Shown: piece by piece, positions 1-5,077 of the stretch
Layout: each line of letters starts with the position of its first letter
How positions within the stretch are numbered: the stretch's first letter is position 1
Assembly (NCBI GenBank): GCA_050954505.1
Contig: JBPBPY010000054.1
Coordinates: forward strand, 1 to 5,077
DNA from: JAQGMO01 sp050954505
Lineage (GTDB): Bacteria > Pseudomonadota > Gammaproteobacteria > Burkholderiales > Burkholderiaceae_D
Length of the DNA: 5,077 nt
Direction: 5' to 3'
The notes under the pieces: generated by a model
The model's database searches: none
Told to the model about the DNA's origin: nothing
The model's input: the letters and a program-made list of their open reading frames with translations, nothing else
Translations under genes and position numbers: made by a program

Positions 1-281
1 TTACTGCCTCCGCCGCCACCGCCGCCCGCGCCACCAGCCGCCCCCGAGACGAACAAGGTAGTGATTCCGTCAGGAACCACAAAGGTTCCGCTGGCAATCA
101 TCCGGTTCATGGCACCGGGTGCCGAAGCGCCCAAGGCCACGCGTGCGGCGCTCTTGTTGCCGCTGTCTGTGCCCAGCAGGTCGGCGAGGAAATTTCGAAG
201 CGAAGCAAAATTGGTTTTCTGCTGCGCGTTGGTCGTTGAAGCGCCCGTGAGCGATGCTTCTGTCGGTAGTGTCGATGCCAT
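1..281 (-). CDS. Glycine-rich tail fibre or adhesin, N-terminal part only (runs off the left edge)
   Basis: My own reading of this frame gives 93 complete codons from an ATG at 281 to the window edge with no stop, so the gene is cut by the window and not broken. It begins MASTLPTEASLTG. Residues 20-60 hold a probably helical stretch (QQKTNFASLRNFLADLLGTD) followed by an AARVALGA segment, a pattern I associate with the attachment end of phage tail fibres. Residues 65-79 (GTFVVPDGITTLFVS) lead into a run of Gly and Ala, with seven consecutive Gly at 86-92. The form F-x-V-P-x-G-[IV]-T followed by poly-Gly is typical of glycine-rich phage tail-tip or receptor-binding domains. The start codon overlaps the stop of the J-like gene by one base (TAATG), which implies coupled translation. 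The role in host binding is inferred from position and composition. The missing C-terminus should hold the specificity-determining part. Confidence 0.82.
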   Translation of the reverse strand, partial: MASTLPTEASLTGASTTNAQQKTNFASLRNFLADLLGTDSGNKSAARVALGASAPGAMNRMIASGTFVVPDGITTLFVSGAAGGAGGGGGGGS

Positions 282-3200
282 TACGCTGGTACCCCCTGAA
301 TGTGTGCGTCGATGAATCCTGCTGTTTTCTGATTGGCCGCGTCATAGCAGTAGATGAGCGGCCCGGTGATGGCTTTGTCGAATGTGCGAGCGCTCAGCGC
401 TGTGCCGCCGCTCTCCTGCAGCTGCAGCTGTACGTTGTTGATCGCGCGCCAGGCGAGCTTTGTCGGCAGCCGGAGGCCGGAGGCCGGCACGAAAATATCG
501 TTGATGTCTTCGTTCTGGTCTGGCACGTCGAAGTTCAGCACCAGGTCATAAATGATTCCTGGGCGGATGCCGGCTTGGGTGGTAATGCGGAAGTCGATGG
601 CCGCTTCGCCGATGTTTTCGATCGCGCCCGGCCAGACCTGCCATGCTGTCGGCGTCTGCCACACCAAGTCGCCATCCTCATTCAGCCAGAACTTGGCCGT
701 ATCGGCGCCCCAGAACACGCCCTGGGTGCCATAACGGAACTCGATGCTGTAGGAGATGGGCGCCACCCAAAACCCCAGCGTGTCGCTGCCATAGAACGTG
801 GCGGCATCGGCAGCCCAGAACGTCGAACCGTCGGTGCCGACGATGGCCGACAAGGTTAGGCGCGAGCCAGCCTGTTCCGCATGCGTGACGTATTGGGTGA
901 CATATTCCATGGCGCCGTAACTGACCAGCGCCCAATAGTTTTCTGCAACCCGACCAAAGTGCGGCGCATCGTTATCCAGCCAGTATTTTCCGCCGGTATC
1001 GTTGGCGACCAGCGTGCCATTGGATACCGTCCCGTTGGTCTTGGTGCCGGGGAAGCCGGCCGCCTGGTCGTCGTAAGTCAAGATCAAATTTTCGACGATG
1101 ACATCACCGAGATTGGCCACAATGACCGCCGCATTGAGCGATTCATTACCGCTCATGTCCACCGCCTTGATCATCAACGTGCAGACGCCGGGCGGGATCA
1201 ATTCGGGCTTGAACGGTGATTGCGTCACCACGCCGTCATGCAGATTGGATGCGTTGCTCCACACCCGGTTTTCACCGTACTGAAACCGCAGGACGTAGCC
1301 ACGCAGGTCCGCCGCCACGACAGGCGGCCACGACAGCACGCCGTTGGTGATGGAGAACGTTTCGACACTCGGCGGAATCAATGAACCGTACACCACCGCT
1401 GGCATTGCCGACACGTTGCCGGTGGTATCGATTGCCCGGATCAGCACCGTAATGTCTCCGCCAAATATTGGCGGCAGATTGAAGCTGGTCGATGTGACGA
1501 TGCCGTCATGCAGCGCAGTCGAATGATCCCAATCCAAACTCTGCAGCAAGTTGTAGCGCAACACATAGCCGGCCAAGTCAGGCGCGCTGACGCTATCCCA
1601 GCTGACAACAGGATCCACAAATACGGGTGATTGCACGTTCGGTGGCAATTCGGTTTTGCCAACAACTTGGTGCACGGCATAGACCCAGTCGGATTCAGTC
1701 GACAGGGATGGCCGGGTAACTTTTGCCCGGATGTTGTAGAACGATCCGTCGGAGACGGGCGAGATATAAGCCTGCGTTTCATCGCCGGCCACAGACAATC
1801 GCTGCCAGTTGTCCTGGCCAAGTAACGTCCACTCCACCACAATTTCCGTGTTGGCCTGATTCGAAGCTGCCCATGAAACCAAGATGCGCGACACGATCGA
1901 GCCATCGGACTGCATCAGCAAGACATTGGTCCCGGACAACGGCGCGTTGAGGTATGCCAGCGGCGCGACGTAGAATGGATTTGGAAGCGTCGTGTTGATG
2001 GTGGCATCGACTTGCGGCTCATCGGCCTGGTCCCAGATTGAAGCGGCATCTTCCTTCAGCGTGAGCTCGACCATGGAAGTCGGGCTGTAACTCTTGTCGG
2101 TGACCCGGAAAATCTTTGCCTGCCAACCGAACAGCGGGCTGGTCATCGTCACCCGCTGGCCGACCTTCAGCGCCCAGGTCTTCAGCGAGAATGTCGCCTT
2201 GATGGTGTAGCCATTGCGTGCATCCTCGGTGAAAATTTGTGCGATGTGGAAAACACGCCAGTATCCGTCCGAGTAGGGGAAATCGATGCTGTTCCACCGC
2301 TCCTCGCCGTCGGCTGCCAGGTAAGCGGCATTTTGATATGGCAGGAAGTCTGTGGCCACATACGCATTCTCGGCAGAAATGAACTGTCCCTTGATGCCGT
2401 TGAACTTGTCTGAATCCGAGGCGCCCGGCGTCAGCGAGAAACTGCCGACGATATCAGCCTGGTTCAAGGCCATGACAGGACCGGTGTATGCGCCCGCCCA
2501 GATTCCCCATGTGGTCGACACAATGCCGCCGGCCATCGACTGCGCCATTTTTTCAAGCACCGACGCCGGGGATTCATCCGCTGTCACGGTGCCGTCGAAG
2601 GTATAGAGCGGCTGTCCATCGCCCCGGTCTTGGCTGCATACGTTGGCCGCGGCAATGAAGTCAGCCAGCGGCAGATCGTCCACATCGATATTGCAGATCT
2701 CGCCCACCAGGTAGTCGTAAATCACCAGGGCATTGTTGTCAGAAAACGCGGTCGCTCCGGTGCGGAAGTCGTACAGTTTTTTGCCCTGTACCAAGACTTC
2801 AATTGCCGGCACGCCGCCGGCGAATTCGGCCTGGTTGATATCCAGCGTGATGACGGTGTAGCAGAAACCACGCAAAACCGCGTTTGAATCCCAGGCGCCG
2901 CCCGAGTCTGCCACCAGCTGCGCGTCGACGGGGTCCGCGGCGCCGCCCAAATGCTTGCGCACCCGAACGCGGGGCGTGCCGGTGGTGTAGGTGTAGGAGG
3001 CGATGACCTGGCCGCCGGCCGTATTTGCAAACGAGATCGTGCTTCCGGACCGAATGAAATCAATCTGCGTGTCGGTGCCGCTTTCGCCTGCGCCGACGTA
3101 ATCCCCCTTGAGCACCAGAGTGATCTGGCCCGAAGGCTCATAATCCAACACGAGCGAACTGCCAAAAGAGACCTGGCTGTGCTGCTCGGTCCGGGATGCG

Positions 3201-3649
3201 AAGTAATCCCCGCTGGTTACCCATCCATTACCATCCAGCGGCCCGAGCGCCTTGCTTGCCACATACACATCAAGAATTGCGTTGCACTCGTGTGCTGCGT
3301 GGATGCACACCAGGTGCTTGAACTGGTCTTTGTCCCCGCTGGTGAAGATTGCCACAATGGCGGAGCCGACCCGGGCGGTACCGTAGACGGTGCGAAATGG
3401 CGAGTCAGCCGTCACTGCAGTCACGGTGCGGTCAGACAGAGAAGCGTTGTAATCGTCCTTCGCTTTTTGGGCTGCGCGACGCTGCTGCGCGGCGCCATAA
3501 AGCCGGGTTCCCACTGCAAAAGCAATTTGAGCGGCAATCGACACGGTAGTAACGGAAACGCCAAGGTAGAGAGCGATTGGGGTAAATACTGGATCCGCAT
3601 GCGCCGTGAGCGGCAGCAGAGCGATTAGGAAAAAATAGACCAGGCGCAT
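281..3649 (-). CDS. J-like tail-tip hub and host-specificity protein with signal-peptide-like N-terminus and FN3 modules
   Basis: This 1122-residue protein is the size expected of lambda J-type central tail-tip proteins, which close the distal tail and contact the host receptor. Residues 1-18 (MRLVYFFLIALLPLTAHA) look like a Sec leader with an AHA-D cleavage site. Residues 24-48 form a second hydrophobic segment, followed by a basic stretch (QQRRAAQKAK). Residues 68-150 match the N-terminal block I know from phage J-like proteins (DRTVTAVTA, RTVYGTARVGSAIVAIFTSG, KHLV...AAHE, LDGNGWVTSGDYF). Residues about 300-540 resemble the phage tail hub domain (Phage-tail_3, T4 gp27-like), with YDYLVGEICNIDVDDL and DKFNGIKGQFIS. 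Residues about 565-663, 669-755 and 758-846 are FN3-like beta modules. Residues 850-1000 are rich in FW motifs. Residues 1036-1122 (PDQNEDINDIFVPASGLRL..., ending IDAHIQGVPA) look like the conserved J-family C-terminus. The start is favoured by the leader and an AAGGG motif, and there is no other in-frame ATG until residue 368. It overlaps the upstream gene by 25 bases. The domain names come from memory. Confidence 0.9.
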   Translation of the reverse strand: MRLVYFFLIALLPLTAHADPVFTPIALYLGVSVTTVSIAAQIAFAVGTRLYGAAQQRRAAQKAKDDYNASLSDRTVTAVTADSPFRTVYGTARVGSAIVAIFTSGDKDQFKHLVCIHAAHECNAILDVYVASKALGPLDGNGWVTSGDYFASRTEQHSQVSFGSSLVLDYEPSGQITLVLKGDYVGAGESGTDTQIDFIRSGSTISFANTAGGQVIASYTYTTGTPRVRVRKHLGGAADPVDAQLVADSGGAWDSNAVLRGFCYTVITLDINQAEFAGGVPAIEVLVQGKKLYDFRTGATAFSDNNALVIYDYLVGEICNIDVDDLPLADFIAAANVCSQDRGDGQPLYTFDGTVTADESPASVLEKMAQSMAGGIVSTTWGIWAGAYTGPVMALNQADIVGSFSLTPGASDSDKFNGIKGQFISAENAYVATDFLPYQNAAYLAADGEERWNSIDFPYSDGYWRVFHIAQIFTEDARNGYTIKATFSLKTWALKVGQRVTMTSPLFGWQAKIFRVTDKSYSPTSMVELTLKEDAASIWDQADEPQVDATINTTLPNPFYVAPLAYLNAPLSGTNVLLMQSDGSIVSRILVSWAASNQANTEIVVEWTLLGQDNWQRLSVAGDETQAYISPVSDGSFYNIRAKVTRPSLSTESDWVYAVHQVVGKTELPPNVQSPVFVDPVVSWDSVSAPDLAGYVLRYNLLQSLDWDHSTALHDGIVTSTSFNLPPIFGGDITVLIRAIDTTGNVSAMPAVVYGSLIPPSVETFSITNGVLSWPPVVAADLRGYVLRFQYGENRVWSNASNLHDGVVTQSPFKPELIPPGVCTLMIKAVDMSGNESLNAAVIVANLGDVIVENLILTYDDQAAGFPGTKTNGTVSNGTLVANDTGGKYWLDNDAPHFGRVAENYWALVSYGAMEYVTQYVTHAEQAGSRLTLSAIVGTDGSTFWAADAATFYGSDTLGFWVAPISYSIEFRYGTQGVFWGADTAKFWLNEDGDLVWQTPTAWQVWPGAIENIGEAAIDFRITTQAGIRPGIIYDLVLNFDVPDQNEDINDIFVPASGLRLPTKLAWRAINNVQLQLQESGGTALSARTFDKAITGPLIYCYDAANQKTAGFIDAHIQGVPA
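292..297 (-). promoter_or_regulatory. Ribosome binding site of the glycine-rich fibre gene
   Basis: AGGGGG on the minus strand ends 10 bases before the ATG at 281. It lies inside the last codons of the J-like gene. The spacing is slightly long, but together with the TAATG overlap it supports this start, and no other ATG in this frame lies nearby. Confidence 0.55.
470..487. repeat. 7-bp direct repeat (CCGGCCT on the minus strand), about 2.6 copies
   Basis: The plus strand reads ccggaggccggaggccgg, a tandem unit of seven bases. It lies inside the J-like gene at about residues 1054-1061 (VPASGLRL). Seven is not a multiple of three, so gain or loss of one unit would shift the frame about 60 codons before the stop. 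It may be chance in GC-rich coding DNA. Confidence 0.6.
662..1000 (-). repeat. Aromatic FW-x-A-D-x-A-x-F motif repeats in the J-like C-terminal region
   Basis: Within residues 884-996 of the J-like protein, the core FWAADAATF (944-952) recurs as FWGADTAKF (979-987), and a looser form, YWLDNDAPHF, lies at 889-898. More FW pairs occur at 960-961 and 987-988. The regular spacing of Trp, Asp and Phe suggests repeated beta-hairpins or blades, but I do not know a named domain for it. The similarity is at the protein level and the DNA copies are diverged. Confidence 0.6.
1121..1342 (-). repeat. Second copy of the tandem FN3-like module (residues 770-843)
   Basis: This copy aligns without gaps to residues 680-753, exactly 90 residues upstream. 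A hand count gives 31 identical positions out of 74. Shared landmarks are L/V-S-W, DL-x-GYVLR, a central W, LHDG[IV]VT, and [IK]A[IV]D-x-[ST]GN-x-S. The LHDG-VVT and VD-x-SGNES stretches fit the loops and last strands of a fibronectin type III fold. Confidence 0.75.
1391..1612 (-). repeat. First copy of the tandem FN3-like module (residues 680-753)
   Basis: This is the partner of the module at residues 770-843. It carries VSW, DLAGYVLRYN, LHDGIVTSTSF and IRAIDTTGNVS. The flanking linkers are also alike (ELPPNVQSP before this copy and SLIPPSVETF before the next), so the repeat unit including its linker is about 90 residues (270 bp). A third, more distant FN3-like module precedes it at about residues 565-663. 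Confidence 0.75.
3596..3649 (-). other. Predicted Sec-type signal peptide of the J-like protein
   Basis: The leader has a short basic N-region (MR), a hydrophobic core (LVYFFLIALLPL) and a small-residue cleavage motif (T-A-H-A before D19-P20). This is the classic tripartite pattern, read by eye. A second hydrophobic stretch follows at residues 24-48, so the segment could instead act as a membrane-active tail-tip helix that is never cleaved. A GTG at codon 36 would remove the leader, but I see no ribosome binding site in front of it. Confidence 0.6.
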
Positions 3650-3990
3650 TTTGCCCTTGTTCTGTCAATAAATTGGAGGCCGTCTATACCGGGCGCCACC
3701 ACATGCGCACCGCTAAAAATGCAAACAGATCGTTCGTAGATGCCAATGTCGCCGTCGCGCGCAGCATTCGGATGAATCGATTTGAACCGGGTTCCGATGG
3801 CCGCTTCTATGCCTCCCACCGCCCTGATGACCCGCAGGGCCTGGCGTTCGTCTTTCCAGGCCGGCAGGCTGGCAATCGGATTCATACCGGTGGCCGCCTG
3901 TACCCAGCCCGAGGCAAACGTCACGCAGTCATGGCTGCGCCAGGCAAATGGTCTCTCAAGATTTGCGGCAATATATTCAGGAAGCGTCAT
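3625..3990 (-). CDS. DUF6950 / NlpC-P60-like tail assembly protein (lambda K position)
   Basis: This 121-residue protein has the features I associate with DUF6950, a phage family related to NlpC/P60 cysteine peptidases. It has a helical N-terminus ending in the SHDCVTFASGWV motif (residues 19-30, candidate nucleophile Cys22), then ATGMNP, a long helix with RVIRAVGG (53-60), ARDGDIGIYE (77-86) and GAHVVAPGIDGLQF (94-107), and it ends in C-x-WSIF, where the family usually has C-x-AW. His96 could be the catalytic base. Such proteins lie just before the J gene in many siphophages and may trim peptidoglycan or process tail-tip proteins during assembly or entry. No signal peptide is present. The ATG directly follows the TAG of the upstream gene, with only a weak AGGCG motif in front, so translation is likely coupled. 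The family is recognised by eye. Enzymatic activity is inferred and not certain. Confidence 0.82.
   Translation of the reverse strand: MTLPEYIAANLERPFAWRSHDCVTFASGWVQAATGMNPIASLPAWKDERQALRVIRAVGGIEAAIGTRFKSIHPNAARDGDIGIYERSVCIFSGAHVVAPGIDGLQFIDRTRAKCAWSIFS
3654..3658 (-). promoter_or_regulatory. Ribosome binding site of the J-like gene
   Basis: AAGGG on the minus strand stands four bases before the ATG at 3649, a rather short spacing. It is embedded in the last codons of the DUF6950-like gene (ACA AGG GCA AAA), so ribosomes finishing that gene pass over the site. This supports the start that includes the signal-peptide-like leader. Confidence 0.5.
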
Positions 3991-4569
3991 CTATTGCGCC
4001 TGAAACTTTTTCGAAACCCAAAGCACAGGATTAGCCAGCAAGCCGGCCAGGTGGTCGAACCCCGTGTCAGCCGGGTGGCGTTGCTTTTGCTGCGCCGCAT
4101 TCATACGCAATGTCGAGCCGCGCTTTAGGCTAAATGCGCCCGTTTCGCACTTTAGGCTGATTGCTGAACTGCCATCGTCCTCAATGCCCATTGTCACCAT
4201 GTCCATCACGCCCTGCCAGCATCGCTCCGGCGTGCCGATCAACGCGAAGCTGTCGTCGAGCGGGCAGCGGTAGAGCTTGGCCTTGCGTCCGGCATAACTT
4301 TCGACAGGGCCGGCGGCCAGGGCCAGCCACGATGGCTCCGCTGCACTGAGTGTGAATGTCACTGACTTCGATGCCAAATCATCGGATTCAACGATAGAAC
4401 TGATCGAGCCGAGAATGCCGAGGCCAAGCCAGGTATGTCCGTTCCAGACAATGGAAACGTTCGAGCTGCACATGTACTGCGTGCCGCCTTGGAACGCAAG
4501 CTCCAAGAAAAAAACCGTCTTGACGACGGCTTTCTCCAGTGCTGCCTGCTGATCAGCAGATATCGTCAT
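3991..4569 (-). CDS. Tail-tip protein in the lambda L position
   Basis: This 192-residue protein has no signal peptide or membrane segment. It opens with MTISADQQAALEKAVVKTVF, then alternates short strands: YMCSSNVSIVWNGHTWLGLG (32-51), a VTFTLSA strand (70-76), AGRKAKLYRCPLDD (93-106), CWQGVMDMVTMGIEDDGSS (117-135), and a conserved-looking end, QKQRHPADTGFDHLAGL (161-177). A strand, then a V-T-x-T-L-S-A-type strand, then G-R-x-A-x-L-Y, then W-x-G-x-M-D, and finally an R-x-P-x-D-x-G-F motif, is the plan I know from phage tail proteins encoded just before an NlpC/P60 or DUF6950 gene (DUF2163/BR0599-like in context). I cannot assign a Pfam family with certainty. The role is inferred to be a hub adaptor between the tail tube end and the J-like protein. 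Its ATG overlaps the upstream stop by four bases (ATGA). Confidence 0.75.
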   Translation of the reverse strand: MTISADQQAALEKAVVKTVFFLELAFQGGTQYMCSSNVSIVWNGHTWLGLGILGSISSIVESDDLASKSVTFTLSAAEPSWLALAAGPVESYAGRKAKLYRCPLDDSFALIGTPERCWQGVMDMVTMGIEDDGSSAISLKCETGAFSLKRGSTLRMNAAQQKQRHPADTGFDHLAGLLANPVLWVSKKFQAQ

Positions 4570-5045
4570 GGCCGCCAGTCTTCAATCAAATCAAGTGCCC
4601 AGGCCTCGGCCCCTTCCGCGCCAAAATTGACGGCCGGCGCAGCTGATGCCAAGCGAAACAGCGCTTTCGGATGATCCCAGGCAATGGCGTCGCCCGCGGC
4701 GAACTGGTAGCGCAATGGCGTGCTTAAACGCACAATGATGTTGCCTGACGCATCGGCGTTTGCATTTGCTGCGACACGCACCACTTGCTGATTGATGCCG
4801 CCACCGAAACCCAGCAGGTCGCCCGCCAGCAAGGTTTTCCCGGCCTGCCCCGCACCCGCTGCGATCGTTATCGACGTTGCACCCTGGAGCGAGTTTGCCT
4901 GTAGCGCCATGGCGCCCCGCATCGTTCCAGCCGGCACCGGCAATTCCAAGTTCCACAGAGCCAATTGGTTTTTGAACCCGTCTAAGGCATCGATGGTTGC
5001 CTGGATCTGCCGGGCGATAACGCGCGACTCAGAAACGCCCGTCAT
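4566..5045 (-). CDS. Tail-tip protein of unknown family
   Basis: This 159-residue protein has a helical N-terminus (residues 5-30, ESRVIARQIQATIDALDGF), a Gly- and Ala-rich middle, and a beta-rich segment at 70-130: KTLLAGDLLGFGG, QQVVRV, NADASGNIIVRLSTPLRYQF, AAGDAIAW and KALFRL. The sequence L-x-A-G-D, Q-x-V-R-V-x-A, D-A-S-G-N-I-x-V, P-L-R and finally F-R-L recurs, as I remember it, in minor tail proteins of several siphophages, usually as a domain within distal tail-type proteins. No catalytic motif or signal peptide is visible. I chose the ATG at 5045 because GGAGG ends five bases before it. A GTG at 5057 in the same frame is possible but would place the start over that site. The frame is open upstream to the window edge, so a longer protein is not formally excluded. 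Tail function is inferred mainly from context. Confidence 0.72.
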   Translation of the reverse strand: MTGVSESRVIARQIQATIDALDGFKNQLALWNLELPVPAGTMRGAMALQANSLQGATSITIAAGAGQAGKTLLAGDLLGFGGGINQQVVRVAANANADASGNIIVRLSTPLRYQFAAGDAIAWDHPKALFRLASAAPAVNFGAEGAEAWALDLIEDWRP

Positions 5046-5077
5046 TGAGACCTCCACCAGTGGGGTGGCTGCCTCCA
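5046..5077 (-). other. Right-edge fragment, probably the end of the upstream tail gene
   Basis: These 32 bases hold the ribosome binding site of the next gene. Two minus-strand frames here reach a stop close to the ATG at 5045: one ends in TGA overlapping it (ATGA), and the other ends 16 bases inside the gene. Either could be the tail of an upstream gene, by position perhaps a tape-measure or minor tail gene, but the fragment is too short to choose. Confidence 0.35.
5051..5055 (-). promoter_or_regulatory. Strong ribosome binding site that sets the start of the 159-residue tail gene
   Basis: GGAGG followed by TCTCA and ATG on the minus strand is a near-ideal Shine-Dalgarno arrangement. It decides for the ATG at 5045 over the in-frame GTG at 5055-5057, whose last base is the first G of this site. 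Confidence 0.7.

Larger units (their letters stand above)
1..5077. mobile_element. Tail-tip module of a siphovirus-type phage or prophage
   Basis: All five genes are co-directional on the minus strand, abut or overlap, and fit the order of a lambda-like distal tail cassette: small tail-tip proteins, an NlpC/P60 relative, a very large J-like protein, then a fibre. No integrase, attachment site, lysis, capsid or host gene is visible, so the window cannot tell an integrated prophage from a free phage genome. The assignment rests on gene order and on recognising the J-like and DUF6950-like proteins. Both element borders lie outside the window. Confidence 0.88.

Noticed and set aside
70..345. Minus-strand 91-codon frame over the start of the fibre gene
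   Set aside because: It is an out-of-frame reading of the glycine-rich fibre gene. The fibre frame has the TAATG junction, a ribosome binding site and a sensible tail-protein sequence, while this one is rich in Arg, Gln and His.
404..433. J-like residues 1073-1082 (VQLQLQESGG) resemble the start of an antibody heavy-chain variable domain
   Set aside because: The match is confined to about ten residues, partly produced by a CAGCTG repeat, and the sequence on either side has no immunoglobulin V-domain Cys or Trp landmarks. It is coincidence.
254..859. Plus-strand open frame of 201 codons opposite the J-like C-terminus
   Set aside because: Its composition (many Arg, Val, Gly, Asp) is that of an antisense shadow, and it crosses the junction between two well-supported minus-strand genes.
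2951..3628. Long plus-strand open frame of 225 codons opposite the J-like gene
   Set aside because: It lies wholly antisense to a gene with clear domain structure, has no convincing ribosome binding site, and its translation shows no recognisable motif. Such open antisense frames are common in GC-rich coding DNA.
3663..3668. TTGACA on the minus strand upstream of the J-like gene, as a possible -35 box
   Set aside because: No -10-like hexamer occurs 16-18 bases downstream (the position reads GCCTGG), and the site is inside coding sequence of a tightly packed operon.
3991..4569. Four cysteines (34, 102, 117, 141) in the lambda L-position protein, as a possible iron-sulfur site like lambda gpL
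   Set aside because: In gpL the cluster ligands are in the C-terminal domain. Here the cysteines are spread across the whole protein and the C-terminal 50 residues have none, so the parallel is not supported by the sequence alone.

Overview
The window is a compact late-gene block of a tailed phage or prophage, read entirely on the minus strand. It encodes the tail-tip (hub and fibre) cassette of a siphovirus-type tail with lambda M-L-K-I-J-like logic. The moderately high GC, the absence of host-type genes and the protein style (a DUF6950-type NlpC/P60 relative next to a J-like hub carrying an N-terminal leader) suggest a temperate phage of a Gram-negative host. A betaproteobacterium such as a Burkholderiales member is my best guess, but this comes from family resemblance recalled from memory and not from a search.

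The layout in transcription order, from right to left, is as follows. (1) 5045-4566 is a 159-residue tail-tip protein of unclear family. (2) 4569-3991 is a 192-residue tail-tip protein in the position of lambda L. (3) 3990-3625 is a 121-residue DUF6950/NlpC-P60-like protein in the position of lambda K. (4) 3649-281 is a 1122-residue J-like tail-tip hub and host-specificity protein with a signal-peptide-like N-terminus, a phage tail hub domain, three fibronectin-III-like modules (two of them a visible tandem duplication) and an aromatic-rich C-terminal region. (5) 281-1 is the first 93 residues of a glycine-rich tail fibre or adhesin that runs off the left edge.

The genes are joined by ATGA, TAG-ATG, 25-bp and TAATG junctions, so they almost certainly form one translationally coupled operon. 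Nothing in the window looks like a promoter, terminator, RNA gene, IS element or CRISPR array. Apart from 32 bases at the right edge, every base is inside a gene. The gene products would act together: the two small proteins and the DUF6950 protein build or process the distal tail, the J-like protein closes the tail tip and contacts the host, and the glycine-rich protein is a candidate receptor-binding tip.

I do not see a previously undescribed system here. The most unusual points are the Sec-type leader on a virion structural protein, the duplicated FN3 module, the FW-x-A-D-x-A-x-F motif repeats in the J-like C-terminus, and a His/Cys cluster near its N-terminus.
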